A DNA stretch of 64,000 nucleotides. Origin: Candidatus Brachythrix odensensis. Its GTDB lineage: Bacteria > Chloroflexota > Anaerolineae > J036 > Brachytrichaceae. The DNA lies in NCBI GenBank assembly GCA_016714465.1, contig JADKDT010000018.1, positions 8,677-72,676 of the forward strand, in the 5' to 3' direction. The notes below the pieces were generated by a model. The model was not told the DNA's origin. It made no database searches and saw nothing but the letters and a program-made list of their open reading frames with translations. Shown piece after piece: positions 1-6,991 of the stretch (its first letter is position 1; each line of letters starts with the position of its first letter). The position numbers and the translations under genes are program-made.

Positions 1-82
1 GCAACTCGCGCAGATGATCAAGCAGGCTCATCGCCTCTTCTTGCGGTTCTTCGGTGTCCATGGTTTTGGCAGGTGTTGTCAT
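1..82 (-). CDS. tatC: TatC, Sec-independent translocase subunit (N-terminus only)
   Basis: Only the first 27 codons are present; the gene runs off the left edge. The translation has a short acidic, polar leader (EEPQEE) followed by MSLLDHLREL, which is the typical cytoplasmic start of TatC just before its first membrane helix. TatC is the polytopic receptor that binds twin-arginine signal peptides. The ATG lies 10 bases after the stop of the TatA/B-type gene, so the two are probably co-transcribed. A second in-frame ATG within MSLLDHL could also be the start. The assignment rests on a short stretch but the gene order supports it well. Confidence 0.8.
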   Translation of the reverse strand, partial: MTTPAKTMDTEEPQEEAMSLLDHLREL

Positions 83-92
83 GCTTGCGGGC

Positions 93-674
93 TCAGCTCT
101 TCCATGGATTGTCGTCGCTCAGGGCGACGCCTGCGGGTGCCGGGGGAGGGGCGATGCTCTTCTCGGACTGCGGAAGGGTGGCAGCCTCTATGGCCGCCGT
201 CGGCGCCACGGCGGTATCGCCAGGCGGCGGGCTCAGTCGCGTATCAGAGGCAGCCGAAGCCGGCTGGCCCGGCTGCGGATCAAACGGCGGAAACGACATG
301 GGCGTTTCGTTCACGGTGGCCATCTGGACCCCCCCGATCGTCGGGGCGGCGGGTGTTGCTGGCAGATCCGTCTTCGACACCTCGGTTGCGGCCAGGCTGA
401 TGGGTGGAATCAGGTTGCGCACGTCCGTGATCTCGCGAATCGAATTGATGTCCTTGCGCAAGTCGCGGGTCGCTTCGTCGATTTCTTTGGCGTAAGGTCC
501 CAGCTCTTTCTGAACCTCGGACGAGAGGGCGGTATAGACCTCGCGCATCTTGCGCACACCCCGGCCAAAATTGCGCATCAGCCCGGGCAGACGATCCGGG
601 CCAAACACGAGCAGGGTGAGGATAGCGATAGCAAGGAGCTCCGGCACACCCATCCCGAAAAGAGTTCCGTTCAT
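93..674 (-). CDS. TatA/TatB-family twin-arginine translocase protein
   Basis: 193 residues. Residues 8-28 form one hydrophobic N-terminal helix ending in FGPDRLPGL, the hinge signature of the TatA/TatB family. A charged amphipathic helix and coiled stretch follow to about residue 90 (RKMREVYTALSSEVQKEL), and the rest is a low-complexity Pro/Ala-rich tail. The protein sits in the cytoplasmic membrane and forms or supports the Tat pore together with TatC, whose gene starts 10 bases downstream. Its ATG overlaps the nusB stop in an ATGA. The length suits TatB better than TatA, but sequence alone does not settle which. The window encodes at least one likely Tat substrate, the sugar-binding lipoprotein at 49519. 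Confidence 0.85.
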   Translation of the reverse strand: MNGTLFGMGVPELLAIAILTLLVFGPDRLPGLMRNFGRGVRKMREVYTALSSEVQKELGPYAKEIDEATRDLRKDINSIREITDVRNLIPPISLAATEVSKTDLPATPAAPTIGGVQMATVNETPMSFPPFDPQPGQPASAASDTRLSPPPGDTAVAPTAAIEAATLPQSEKSIAPPPAPAGVALSDDNPWKS

Positions 675-1195
675 GGTGAAGCAGGAGTGGGGGTCGTCGG
701 ATTGCCGCGATAGGCAATCCGGGCGGTGACCGCGCCCAGCACCCCATGGATGAAGCGAGGTGAAGCGTCCGAGCCGTAAATCTTGGCGAGTTCAACAGCC
801 TCGTTCACAATGACCTTGACCGGCGCGAGTTTGGCCACGAGTTCGTGCACCGCGATGCGCAGGATGTTCCGATCGATGGCGGCCAGATCTGAAATCGGGT
901 GTTCGGGCGCGCACACGCCCAGCAGCGCGTCGATATTCTCGCGGTTGACCGTTACCCCGCTCACGAGCTGCGATGCATAGGCGATGGCATCGGGGCCGGG
1001 CGCCAGATTGGCGTTGTCCGCCTCGTCGTCGATCAGTCCGGCATCCGGCCCGGCCGCATCCTCGGACTGCGCATTCTGGGCGATGAGGCGGCCAAGCGCC
1101 TCGCCCACAGGATGATGGGCGAGGTCGGATTCGTACAGCGCGATCAGGGCAAGAGTGCGCGCTTCACGCCGTTTGGGATTCGGTGACCCGGTCAC
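671..1195 (-). CDS. nusB: NusB, transcription antitermination factor
   Basis: 174 residues with the NusB fold signature: an N-terminal RREARTLALIALYESDL helix, and a C-terminal block with AIDRNILRIAVHEL, VIVNEAVELAKIYG and FIHGVLGAV. NusB binds boxA RNA with NusE (S10) and promotes antitermination of rRNA transcription. An acidic, Ala-rich insertion at about residues 40-70 makes it longer than the usual 130-150 residues. The start is GTG, overlapping the stop of the upstream Gls24-type gene (GTGA), and its own stop overlaps the tat gene start, so the three are translationally coupled. Confidence 0.95.
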   Translation of the reverse strand: MTGSPNPKRREARTLALIALYESDLAHHPVGEALGRLIAQNAQSEDAAGPDAGLIDDEADNANLAPGPDAIAYASQLVSGVTVNRENIDALLGVCAPEHPISDLAAIDRNILRIAVHELVAKLAPVKVIVNEAVELAKIYGSDASPRFIHGVLGAVTARIAYRGNPTTPTPASP

Positions 1196-1512
1196 GCTGG
1201 ATTCCGGACATCCTCGAACGTCACATCGACCGCTGTGACGTCCATGCCAACCAGCTCCGCCACCGCGCTGGCGACATCGGTTTGCAGTCTATGGCCAAGT
1301 TCGATCAATGAAACATCGGCGGCGGCGACAAGGCGCAGGCGCACATGAGCGCGGCTGTCGCGCACGGCAACCTCAACGCCGCGGAATGCGTCGCGCGACG
1401 CGTGCTGCGCGCCGGGCTTGTCGACTAGGGCCAGCACACCGGGCGTGGCCAGGGTCGTTATGCGCGCGACTTCGCGAACAACGTCGGAGGAGATTGTGAC
1501 CGTGCTATCCAT
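1192..1512 (-). CDS. Asp23/Gls24 family envelope stress protein
   Basis: 106 residues. It shows the Asp23/Gls24 (DUF322) pattern: VTISSDVVREVARITTLATPGV at the N-terminus, the V-x-V block GVEVAVRDSRAHVRLRLV, and the C-terminal VTAVDVTFEDV strand. Members are small cytoplasmic or membrane-associated proteins, linked to cell-envelope stress in Firmicutes, and in many genomes sit directly beside nusB as here. The exact role is not known. The gene lies 6 bases after fabG and overlaps nusB by four bases, so it belongs to the same operon. Confidence 0.85.
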   Translation of the reverse strand: MDSTVTISSDVVREVARITTLATPGVLALVDKPGAQHASRDAFRGVEVAVRDSRAHVRLRLVAAADVSLIELGHRLQTDVASAVAELVGMDVTAVDVTFEDVRNPA

Positions 1513-1518
1513 TCGTTC

Positions 1519-2265
1519 CTATTGCATCACCAGACCGCCGTCCACCGACAGTACCGCGCCGGTGATGTAAGCGGCCAGGTCGCTGGCGAGAAATGATACC
1601 GCATGGGCCACCTCTTCCGGCGCGCCAAAGCGCCCAAGCGGGGTGGCCTTGATGGCCATATCCTTCTGCGCGTCGGTGAGCACGTTGGTCAGGGCGGTGG
1701 GAATGAACCCGGGCGCGACGCAATTGACCGTGATCCCGCGCGAGCCCACTTCCTTGGCCATCGATTTGGTGAAGCCAATCACACCGGCTTTGGCAGCCGC
1801 GTAGTTGGTTTGGCCCGCCCCGCCGGCCAGGCCGACCACCGAGGTGATATTGACAATCCGGCCGGCGCGCTGGCGGATCATCCCCCGCGAGGCTGCCTTG
1901 CAGCAATTGAAGACGCTCTTCAGGTCGGTGGCCATGATGTGGTCCCAGTCGTCCTCTTTCATCGACATGAGCAGCGTGTCGCGGGTGGTGCCGGCGTTGT
2001 TGACCAGGATGTCAAGCCGGCCATAGGTGTCGACAACGTATTTGACCAGGGCCTGGGAGGCCTCATATTTAGAGACGTCGGCCTGCATCGCCGACGCTTT
2101 CCCGCCCGCGGCGGTGATCGCGGCAACGACTTCGTCGGCGGCCGCGGCGCTGGCGTTGTAATTGACGACCACGGTCGCGCCGCGCGCCGCGAGGTCAAGC
2201 GCAATGGCGCGGCCGATGCCGCGCGAGGCGCCGGTGACAAGGGCGATCTTGTTTGTCAAATTCAT
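1519..2265 (-). CDS. fabG: FabG, 3-oxoacyl-ACP reductase
   Basis: 248 residues, the full length of a classical short-chain dehydrogenase. The NADP-binding motif TGASRGIGRAIAL is at residues 11-23, NNAG at about 89, and the catalytic Ser-Tyr-Lys set is seen in ITSVVGLAGGAGQTNYAAAKAG. The C-terminal TGAVLSVDGGLVM is typical of FabG. It reduces 3-oxoacyl-ACP in fatty acid synthesis. fabD lies directly upstream on the same strand; a 27-bp inverted repeat separates the two. acpP and fabF, often next to fabG, are absent here and the nusB group follows instead. Confidence 0.93.
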   Translation of the reverse strand: MNLTNKIALVTGASRGIGRAIALDLAARGATVVVNYNASAAAADEVVAAITAAGGKASAMQADVSKYEASQALVKYVVDTYGRLDILVNNAGTTRDTLLMSMKEDDWDHIMATDLKSVFNCCKAASRGMIRQRAGRIVNITSVVGLAGGAGQTNYAAAKAGVIGFTKSMAKEVGSRGITVNCVAPGFIPTALTNVLTDAQKDMAIKATPLGRFGAPEEVAHAVSFLASDLAAYITGAVLSVDGGLVMQ

Positions 2266-2333
2266 GGGGGTGATTATGGCGTATGCGGGGGCGACTCACC
2301 CGTCATCCGCAATTGCGTAACACCTTAACGCCG

Positions 2334-2402
2334 TTTGCAGGAGAACGGGAGAACGGGAGGGTGGCCTTTTGTTGTCCTCCCGTTCTCTCGTTCTCCTGCA
2401 AA
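2334..2402. repeat. 27-bp inverted repeat between fabD and fabG
   Basis: Arms at 2334-2360 and 2376-2402 pair over 27 bases with a single G-T type mismatch around a 15-base loop. Each arm itself contains a direct repeat of GGAGAACG. There is no T-run on either side, so it is not a standard intrinsic terminator; it may attenuate or stabilise the transcript between fabD and fabG. Confidence 0.7.
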
Positions 2403-2443
2403 GACCCGTGCCGACTGAAGAAGGATGGATGATGTCTAGAGAA

Positions 2444-3346
2444 TTACCCGATCGCCATCGTTTCGGCATCCGGCACGATGCGTTTGGCGAGGTTGGACAG
2501 CACGTCCTTGGGGCCGAGTTCGATAAAGCGGGTGACGCCCATGGCAGACATGGCGCGCACGCTGTCGGTCCAGCGCACGGGCGAGGTGAGCTGGGCCTTG
2601 AGCTCGGCTCGGATGTCGTCGGGGTGGGTGATCGGGCGCGCGGTCGTGTTGCCGATTACCGGAATGCGGGCGGGCAACATCGGGGTGCGCTCGACGACGG
2701 CGGCGAAGGCATCGCTCATCGAGGCCATCAGCGGCGAGTGCGATGCGATGCTGACATTCAGGACCACCACCCGGCGCGCGCCACGCGCCTTGAGCAAGGC
2801 GACGGCGGCCTGGACGGCCTCTCTGCCGCCCGAAATTACGAGCTGGCCCGGGCAATTGTCATTGGCCGGGACCACGCCCGGGCTGAGCTGGGCAGAGACC
2901 TCTGCGCAGACCGCCTCAACCAGCGACGTTTCGGCGTTCAGCACGGCGGCCATGGCGCCGGGCACGCGCGCGCCGGCCTCCTTCATCAGCCGCCCGCGCT
3001 CGCGGGTGAGGGCGACGCCGTCTTCGAAAGTAATGACGCCGGCCGCGCACAACGCGCTGATTTCACCCAGGCTGTGGCCAGCCACAACGGCTGGCGCCTC
3101 GAGCTCGCCCGACAACTCAGCCATGTAGAAGGCGGCCAGGCTGTGGGTGAACAGCGCGGGCTGGGTGTTAAGCGTGTCGGCCAGTTCGGCCTCGGGACCG
3201 TCCCAGCACAGCCTGCTGAGCGGAAAGCCGAGGACGGCATCGGCGCGATCGAAGGTGCCCCGGAAGATGGGGCGCACGCGGGCCAACTCGGCGCCCATCC
3301 CGACGAATTGCGAACCCTGGCCCGGGAAGACATAGGCGGTGGCCAT
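2444..3346 (-). CDS. fabD: FabD, malonyl-CoA:ACP transacylase
   Basis: 300 residues, normal for the family. It begins with the FPGQGSQFVGMG motif (residues 7-18). The nucleophile Ser is in AGHSLGEISAL near residue 94, and the catalytic His is in SIASHSPLM. The C-terminal block FIELGPKDVLSNLAKRI is also conserved. The enzyme moves malonyl groups from CoA to acyl carrier protein to feed chain elongation. It lies downstream of rpmF on the same strand, but a strong terminator intervenes, so it may rely on read-through or its own promoter. fabH and plsX, common between rpmF and fabD, are missing here. Confidence 0.95.
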   Translation of the reverse strand: MATAYVFPGQGSQFVGMGAELARVRPIFRGTFDRADAVLGFPLSRLCWDGPEAELADTLNTQPALFTHSLAAFYMAELSGELEAPAVVAGHSLGEISALCAAGVITFEDGVALTRERGRLMKEAGARVPGAMAAVLNAETSLVEAVCAEVSAQLSPGVVPANDNCPGQLVISGGREAVQAAVALLKARGARRVVVLNVSIASHSPLMASMSDAFAAVVERTPMLPARIPVIGNTTARPITHPDDIRAELKAQLTSPVRWTDSVRAMSAMGVTRFIELGPKDVLSNLAKRIVPDAETMAIG

Positions 3347-3384
3347 GTGAAAAAAGAAAAGGGTGACGCGCGCGCGTCACCCTT
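3347..3384 (-). terminator. Intrinsic terminator after rpmF
   Basis: Positions 3359-3384 are a perfect 26-bp palindrome (AAGGGTGACGCGC and its complement). Read on the minus strand it is followed at once by a T-rich tract (TTTTCTTTTTT, about 3348-3358). This is a textbook Rho-independent terminator placed between rpmF and the fabD start codon. Confidence 0.85.
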
Positions 3385-3392
3385 GCGTTCGA

Positions 3393-3605
3393 CTACTTCT
3401 TCTCGTCGCTTTCTTCAGCCTCGGGGCGGGCTACGGAAACGACGGCCTTGCCGCGGTATTCGCCGCAGCTCGGGCATACGATGTGGGGCGGCTTCGGCTT
3501 TCCGCAGGTCGGGCAGGCCGCCAGGGCGGTCGGCGTGAGGAAGTCGTGCGCGCGGCGGCGATGTGTGCGGCCGGCCGAGAATTTGCGCTTAGGCAGTGGA
3601 CCCAT
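3393..3605 (-). CDS. rpmF: RpmF, 50S ribosomal protein L32
   Basis: 70 residues. MGPLPKRKFSAGRTHRRRAH is the classical basic L32 N-terminus. The four-cysteine zinc ribbon CPTCGKPKPPHIVCPSCG follows at about residues 33-50, and the acidic tail EAEESDEKK is an add-on. I chose the ATG at 3605 because an AAGGAG ribosome-binding site lies nine bases upstream; the longer open frame upstream has no family similarity. A terminator follows immediately. The presence of all four Cys indicates a zinc-binding (C+) form. Confidence 0.95.
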   Translation of the reverse strand: MGPLPKRKFSAGRTHRRRAHDFLTPTALAACPTCGKPKPPHIVCPSCGEYRGKAVVSVARPEAEESDEKK

Positions 3606-3778
3606 GACTCGATACTCCTTGCGTGCCCCGGCATTGTGGGCCGGGTGTGTGACATAAAACACGCGCCTCGACGGCGCGCGGCGTTCCGTTGTATTACAGG
3701 GTTCGAATTCTACCAAACTATTTGGCGGGCCGGATTGTCGCGCTAAGATGGGGCAGCTATTTGCGCATGGAGGAAAGG

Positions 3779-3994
3779 ATGAACAATACCCCACGTTTGG
3801 TGGATGTCTCGTCGCTTGAGCGGGAACTTGACCAACTCAGCGACCTGAACGGATCAGATTCCGAGCATTTTGACGGGTTGCTCGACCTGGTGGAGCGTTT
3901 GCGAGACGTACGCGCTCAGGGTCGGGACGCGCCGCCGGCTGATGAGGGCTGGGCGGCCGTCGCGTTTGGCGGCGGCCCCGACCTTGATTTGTAG
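3779..3994 (+). CDS. Small hypothetical protein, first half of an amber-interrupted frame
   Basis: 71 residues, acidic, mostly helical (SSLERELDQLSDLNG, LLDLVERLRDV), with no family I recognise. The start at 3779 is supported by the strong GGAGGAAAGG ribosome-binding site just upstream. The frame ends at TAG (3992-3994) and then stays open in the same frame to 4321 without another stop. The two halves may therefore be one gene with a nonsense mutation or base error. No function can be given. Confidence 0.5.
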   Translation: MNNTPRLVDVSSLERELDQLSDLNGSDSEHFDGLLDLVERLRDVRAQGRDAPPADEGWAAVAFGGGPDLDL

Positions 3995-4024
3995 TGCAGC
4001 CGGCTGAATACCGCCAACGTTGTT

Positions 4025-4321
4025 GTGCGGGCCACCTGGACGGGCGGACAGCTCGTGAGCACCTGGCACGCCGCCGGCGATCGGATGTGGCTGATTCAAA
4101 TGGGCCCCGACGGCGCATTTCATAAATCCGTCCATACCGGGCCCACCGCCGTGGAAGCCGAACTGATTGCGCCGGGTCTGCCGGCCGAGGTCGAAGCCCT
4201 CACCAGCGGGATGCTCGACGATCTGAAAGGGCGGGTGGACGAGGAAACCCGGGCGTTGATCGAAGCTGCCATGCTGGCCCCGCCTGGCCGCAGCCCGAAC
4301 GGGAAAAACGGCGCGACCTGA
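4025..4321 (+). CDS. Small hypothetical protein, second half of the same frame
   Basis: 98 residues from a GTG start, in the same frame as the preceding small gene and separated from it only by its TAG and ten sense codons. The start of the translation (VRATWTGGQLVSTWHAAGDRMWLIQMG) looks like a beta-rich domain, followed by an acidic helical tail. There is no good ribosome-binding site before the GTG. That favours a single interrupted gene spanning 3779-4321 (180 residues) over two genes. I do not recognise the family. Confidence 0.45.
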   Translation: MRATWTGGQLVSTWHAAGDRMWLIQMGPDGAFHKSVHTGPTAVEAELIAPGLPAEVEALTSGMLDDLKGRVDEETRALIEAAMLAPPGRSPNGKNGAT

Positions 4322-4372
4322 CAGGTCATGGCAACCCCTGACCTGGTCTAAAAGCCGTCCTAAAAATGTCCT

Positions 4373-4417
4373 GCGAGATCGCAATCCCCGCGCGAAGCGC
4401 GGGGATTGCGATCTCGC
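4373..4417. repeat. Perfect 21-bp hairpin with GAA triloop inside a larger palindrome
   Basis: Arms 4373-4393 and 4397-4417 are perfectly complementary around loop GAA (core CCCCGCGC-GAA-GCGCGGGG). The hairpin is nested in an imperfect palindrome of about 130 bases (roughly 4332-4460): ACCCCTGACCTGG and TCCTAAAAATG on the left mirror CATTTTAGGA and CAGGTCCCAGGGGT on the right. It lies between convergent genes and could stop transcription from both sides. Confidence 0.8.
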
Positions 4418-4445
4418 AAATCATTTTAGGATGACTTCTAACTTG

Positions 4446-5357
4446 TCAGGTCCCAGGGGTCGCAAACTTCTTGGTGTCTTTGTGCCTTTGTGGTGAAAAA
4501 TCGCGGAAGACCTTGTCCGCGCTAAGCGCTGCAATATGCGCAGGCGTGGTCCCGCAACACCCGCCGATGAGGCTCGCCCCGAGGGCGAGCCACTCGCGGG
4601 CCGCCGTTGCGTAGGCGGCGGGCGAGACCGCGTCGGTTAACGTCCAGCCGACCTCATCATCGACATGGCCCACATTCGCATAGGCACCTATCCGAAGGCG
4701 ATCGTCGCCTGCCGCGAGTCGCAGCGCGCGCAAGGCCGAGCTCACCTGGGCGACCGGGATGCAGTTGATCAGCATGGCCTGGGGCTCGAGTGGCAGCACG
4801 GCCCGAACCGCCTCGGCCAGCGTCTCGCCGCTGAGCAGCCGGTCGTCGCCACCCAGGGTGAAACTCACCCAGAAGGGCAAGCCCGTCCGCGCGGCGGCCT
4901 CGGCCGCGATCGTCGCCTCACGGACCATGTTCATCGTCTCGACCAGGATCAGATCGCAGCCCGCTTCGGCCAGAGCGTTGGCGAGGGCAGTGTGCTCGCG
5001 CGCCAGCGCCGCGTCGTCGGGGACCAGATCGGGCGAATAGCAGTCCTCAACCGGCGCCATCGAACCGGCTACCCGGGCCCGTCCGGCCGCGCCCTCGCGC
5101 GCGAGCCCGACCGCGACACGAGTGAGGGCGTCGACCTGGCCCGGCAGCCCGGCCCGGGCGAGCGCCCGGGTGTTGGTCCGGAAGGTGTTGGCGGTCAGCA
5201 CTTCGGCCCCCGCCGCGGCGTAGTCGGCGTGGATGCGCCGAACTATTTCAGGCGCGTCCATCAGGGCCCGGGCCGACCAGAGCGGCAGCCGGGTGTCGCA
5301 CCCGCGCCGGGTGAGTTCGGTCCCCAGCGCGCCATCGAGCAGGGTGAATGCCGTCAT
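4446..5357 (-). CDS. Homocysteine S-methyltransferase family protein
   Basis: 303 residues. The family pattern is clear: LLDGALGTELTRRG at the N-terminus, ANTFRTN at about residue 56, and zinc-binding Cys residues in LINCIP and GGCCGTTPAHI. Such enzymes (MmuM/YagD type) move a methyl group from S-methylmethionine or a similar donor to homocysteine to make methionine. The ATG overlaps the stop of the EamA transporter gene (ATGA), suggesting a coupled transport and metabolism pair. The last 16 residues (FSPQRHKDTKKF...) are encoded by a dispersed intergenic repeat and are probably a read-in extension, not part of the enzyme fold. Confidence 0.88.
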   Translation of the reverse strand: MTAFTLLDGALGTELTRRGCDTRLPLWSARALMDAPEIVRRIHADYAAAGAEVLTANTFRTNTRALARAGLPGQVDALTRVAVGLAREGAAGRARVAGSMAPVEDCYSPDLVPDDAALAREHTALANALAEAGCDLILVETMNMVREATIAAEAAARTGLPFWVSFTLGGDDRLLSGETLAEAVRAVLPLEPQAMLINCIPVAQVSSALRALRLAAGDDRLRIGAYANVGHVDDEVGWTLTDAVSPAAYATAAREWLALGASLIGGCCGTTPAHIAALSADKVFRDFSPQRHKDTKKFATPGT

Positions 5358-5773
5358 GCCGCCAACTCCGGCGCGCGGAACCCGCGCAAGTTGGGCAGGA
5401 CCGTTGCGATCAGGACGAGCACCATCCCGGCCAACTGCGGCGGCTCGAGCGTGTCGCCGAGCAGCAGGAAGACGATCAGTGCCGAGATCGGCACTTCCAT
5501 GACGGTGATCAGCCCGGCGACTTTGCCCGGGATGTAGCGCAAGGCCAGGTTGAACAGCCCGTAGCCGCCCAGGGTCGGGCCGATGCCCAGAAAGGCGATC
5601 GTCAGGGCGGTGGCCGGGCTGTCGATGGCCAGCAACGCGGCCGGCGCCGCGATCAGCGTAATCACCAGCAGCGCGACCGACCCGAATGTCATCATGTAGC
5701 CAAGCGAGACCAGTGGGCTGATTGACTTCATAAAGCGCTGGTTGTAGAGCACATACACGGTGTGAGTGAGGCC
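5354..5773 (-). CDS. EamA/DMT-type transporter, C-terminal half (after a frameshift)
   Basis: This piece carries the second EamA repeat: THTVYVLYNQRFMKSISPL, then four to five hydrophobic helices, including GIGPTLGGYGLFNLALRYIPGKVAGLITVMEVP, typical of drug/metabolite exporters. It has no start of its own and continues the N-terminal half encoded at 5728-6273. One G is missing near 5773; restoring it joins ...GTLIGIGS to GLTHTVYVLY. The stop overlaps the homocysteine methyltransferase start. Confidence 0.75.
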   Translation of the reverse strand, partial: GLTHTVYVLYNQRFMKSISPLVSLGYMMTFGSVALLVITLIAAPAALLAIDSPATALTIAFLGIGPTLGGYGLFNLALRYIPGKVAGLITVMEVPISALIVFLLLGDTLEPPQLAGMVLVLIATVLPNLRGFRAPELAA

Positions 5774-6273
5774 GAGCCGATGCCGATCAATGTGCCCACC
5801 CAGCTCACCCGCCATATCTCGGGATCGTAAGCGCGCACGACCAGAAACAAACCCGCAAAAGACAGGACCAGCGCGACCGCGTGGATCGGAGTGATGGGTT
5901 CCTTGAAGGCAATCCGCGCCCCTATCGTCACAAACGCGTTGTAGGTGTAGACGAGCACGACTGCGACGGCGGCGCCATTGAGAAGCACCGAATAGACCCA
6001 CAACGCGTGATACAGCCCGATCGAGATGGCGCCGGCGATCATCATCCCCTTCATGCTCGAGCGGTCGATCCGCAGGGCGGCCGGGCGGATCAGCCCAATT
6101 CCGGCCATCAGGGCCACGGCGATGACAACGTCGCGCCAGAAGGCGATGGTGAGGCTGGGCACGTTCTGCCTTTGCAGAAAACTAATCCCGGGCGCCGTTC
6201 CGGCCCAGACCGCGGCAGCCAGGAAACTGATCAGGTAGCCGGAGAGCGCCCGGCGTTGAGGAGGATGGTTCAT
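5728..6273 (-). CDS. EamA/DMT-type transporter, N-terminal half
   Basis: 181 residues with about five hydrophobic helices. LISFLAAAVWAGTAPGISFLQ and LTIAFWRDVVIAVALMAGI are the usual first EamA repeat of ten-helix inner-membrane exporters of amino acids or metabolites. The frame ends in a short nonsense tail (TPCMCSTTSAL) where one base is missing near 5773. Together with 5354-5773 it would make a normal protein of about 305 residues. Substrate unknown; the linked homocysteine methyltransferase hints at a sulfur amino acid. Confidence 0.8.
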   Translation of the reverse strand: MNHPPQRRALSGYLISFLAAAVWAGTAPGISFLQRQNVPSLTIAFWRDVVIAVALMAGIGLIRPAALRIDRSSMKGMMIAGAISIGLYHALWVYSVLLNGAAVAVVLVYTYNAFVTIGARIAFKEPITPIHAVALVLSFAGLFLVVRAYDPEIWRVSWVGTLIGIGSASLTPCMCSTTSAL

Positions 6274-6301
6274 GAAAAGTCCCGAATTGTAGAATGTCCC
6301 G

Positions 6302-6991
6302 ATGCGTGATTTCTACCGGGCAGTATTGGCGTTTGTGTTGGTCGTGTGCGTCATGCCGGCCAGCCCCTCCGCCGCGGCCGGTCGCATTGCGCCGGAGTAT
6401 CCGCTGCTCAAGCTTTCACCCGCGCTTGCGAAAGCGCTGGATGCTGCGGCGCCGGATGAGCAATTGCCCATTCTGGTGCGCTTTGGCGCGAAGGCCGATC
6501 TGCCGCTTGCTCTGGCCGGCGCTGAGAGCGCCAGCCGCGCCGTGCGAGGCGCCCGGGTGGTCGCCGTGTTGCGGGCCGTCGCCGATGCCGCGCAGGCCGC
6601 GCCGCGGGTTGCCCTGGCCAAGGCAGAATCCGAAGGCCGGGTGAGCCGGCAGCGCTGGTTCTGGATTTCAAACGCTGTCGCACTGCGCGCCACGCCTGGC
6701 GCCATCGCCGAGCTCGCTGCCCGTCCCGATGTGCGATCGGTCGCCCTCGATGAAGCGCGGCAGTACCTGAGCGACGCGCCCACGCCTGCCGCCGACGCGA
6801 TTGCGTCGATGATGGCCCGGGCCGCCGTAATCGGCGCGAATGCCGTTTTTGATCCCCCGGGCGCGGCTGGCGCGACCTGGGGCATCTCCAAAATCCGGGC
6901 GGATCTGGTCCGGCGGGGTCTTGGTGTGGACGGCACTGGCGTCGTGGTCGCCAATATCGACAGCGGTGTGGAGTGGACCCATCCCCGCTGA
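6302..6991 (+). CDS. Secreted S8 (subtilisin-like) protease, fragment 1: signal peptide, propeptide, catalytic Asp
   Basis: A signal peptide (FYRAVLAFVLVVCVMPASPSAAA, about residues 4-26) is followed by an inhibitor I9-like propeptide (LPILVRFGAKADL) and the start of the peptidase domain. VVVANIDSGVEWTHP contains the catalytic Asp at residue 220. The frame is lost by a one-base deletion at about 6978 and continues at 6973-9741. The three fragments together make an extracellular protein of about 1470 residues. Confidence 0.8.
   Translation: MRDFYRAVLAFVLVVCVMPASPSAAAGRIAPEYPLLKLSPALAKALDAAAPDEQLPILVRFGAKADLPLALAGAESASRAVRGARVVAVLRAVADAAQAAPRVALAKAESEGRVSRQRWFWISNAVALRATPGAIAELAARPDVRSVALDEARQYLSDAPTPAADAIASMMARAAVIGANAVFDPPGAAGATWGISKIRADLVRRGLGVDGTGVVVANIDSGVEWTHPR

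Noticed and set aside
3992..3994. TAG as pyrrolysine or other recoding
   Set aside because: No pyrrolysine genes or recoding element are visible; a nonsense mutation or base error is simpler.
4446..5357. SAM or cobalamin riboswitch near the homocysteine methyltransferase
   Set aside because: The gene overlaps the transporter gene upstream, so no leader exists there; no riboswitch-like fold was recognised before the transporter either.
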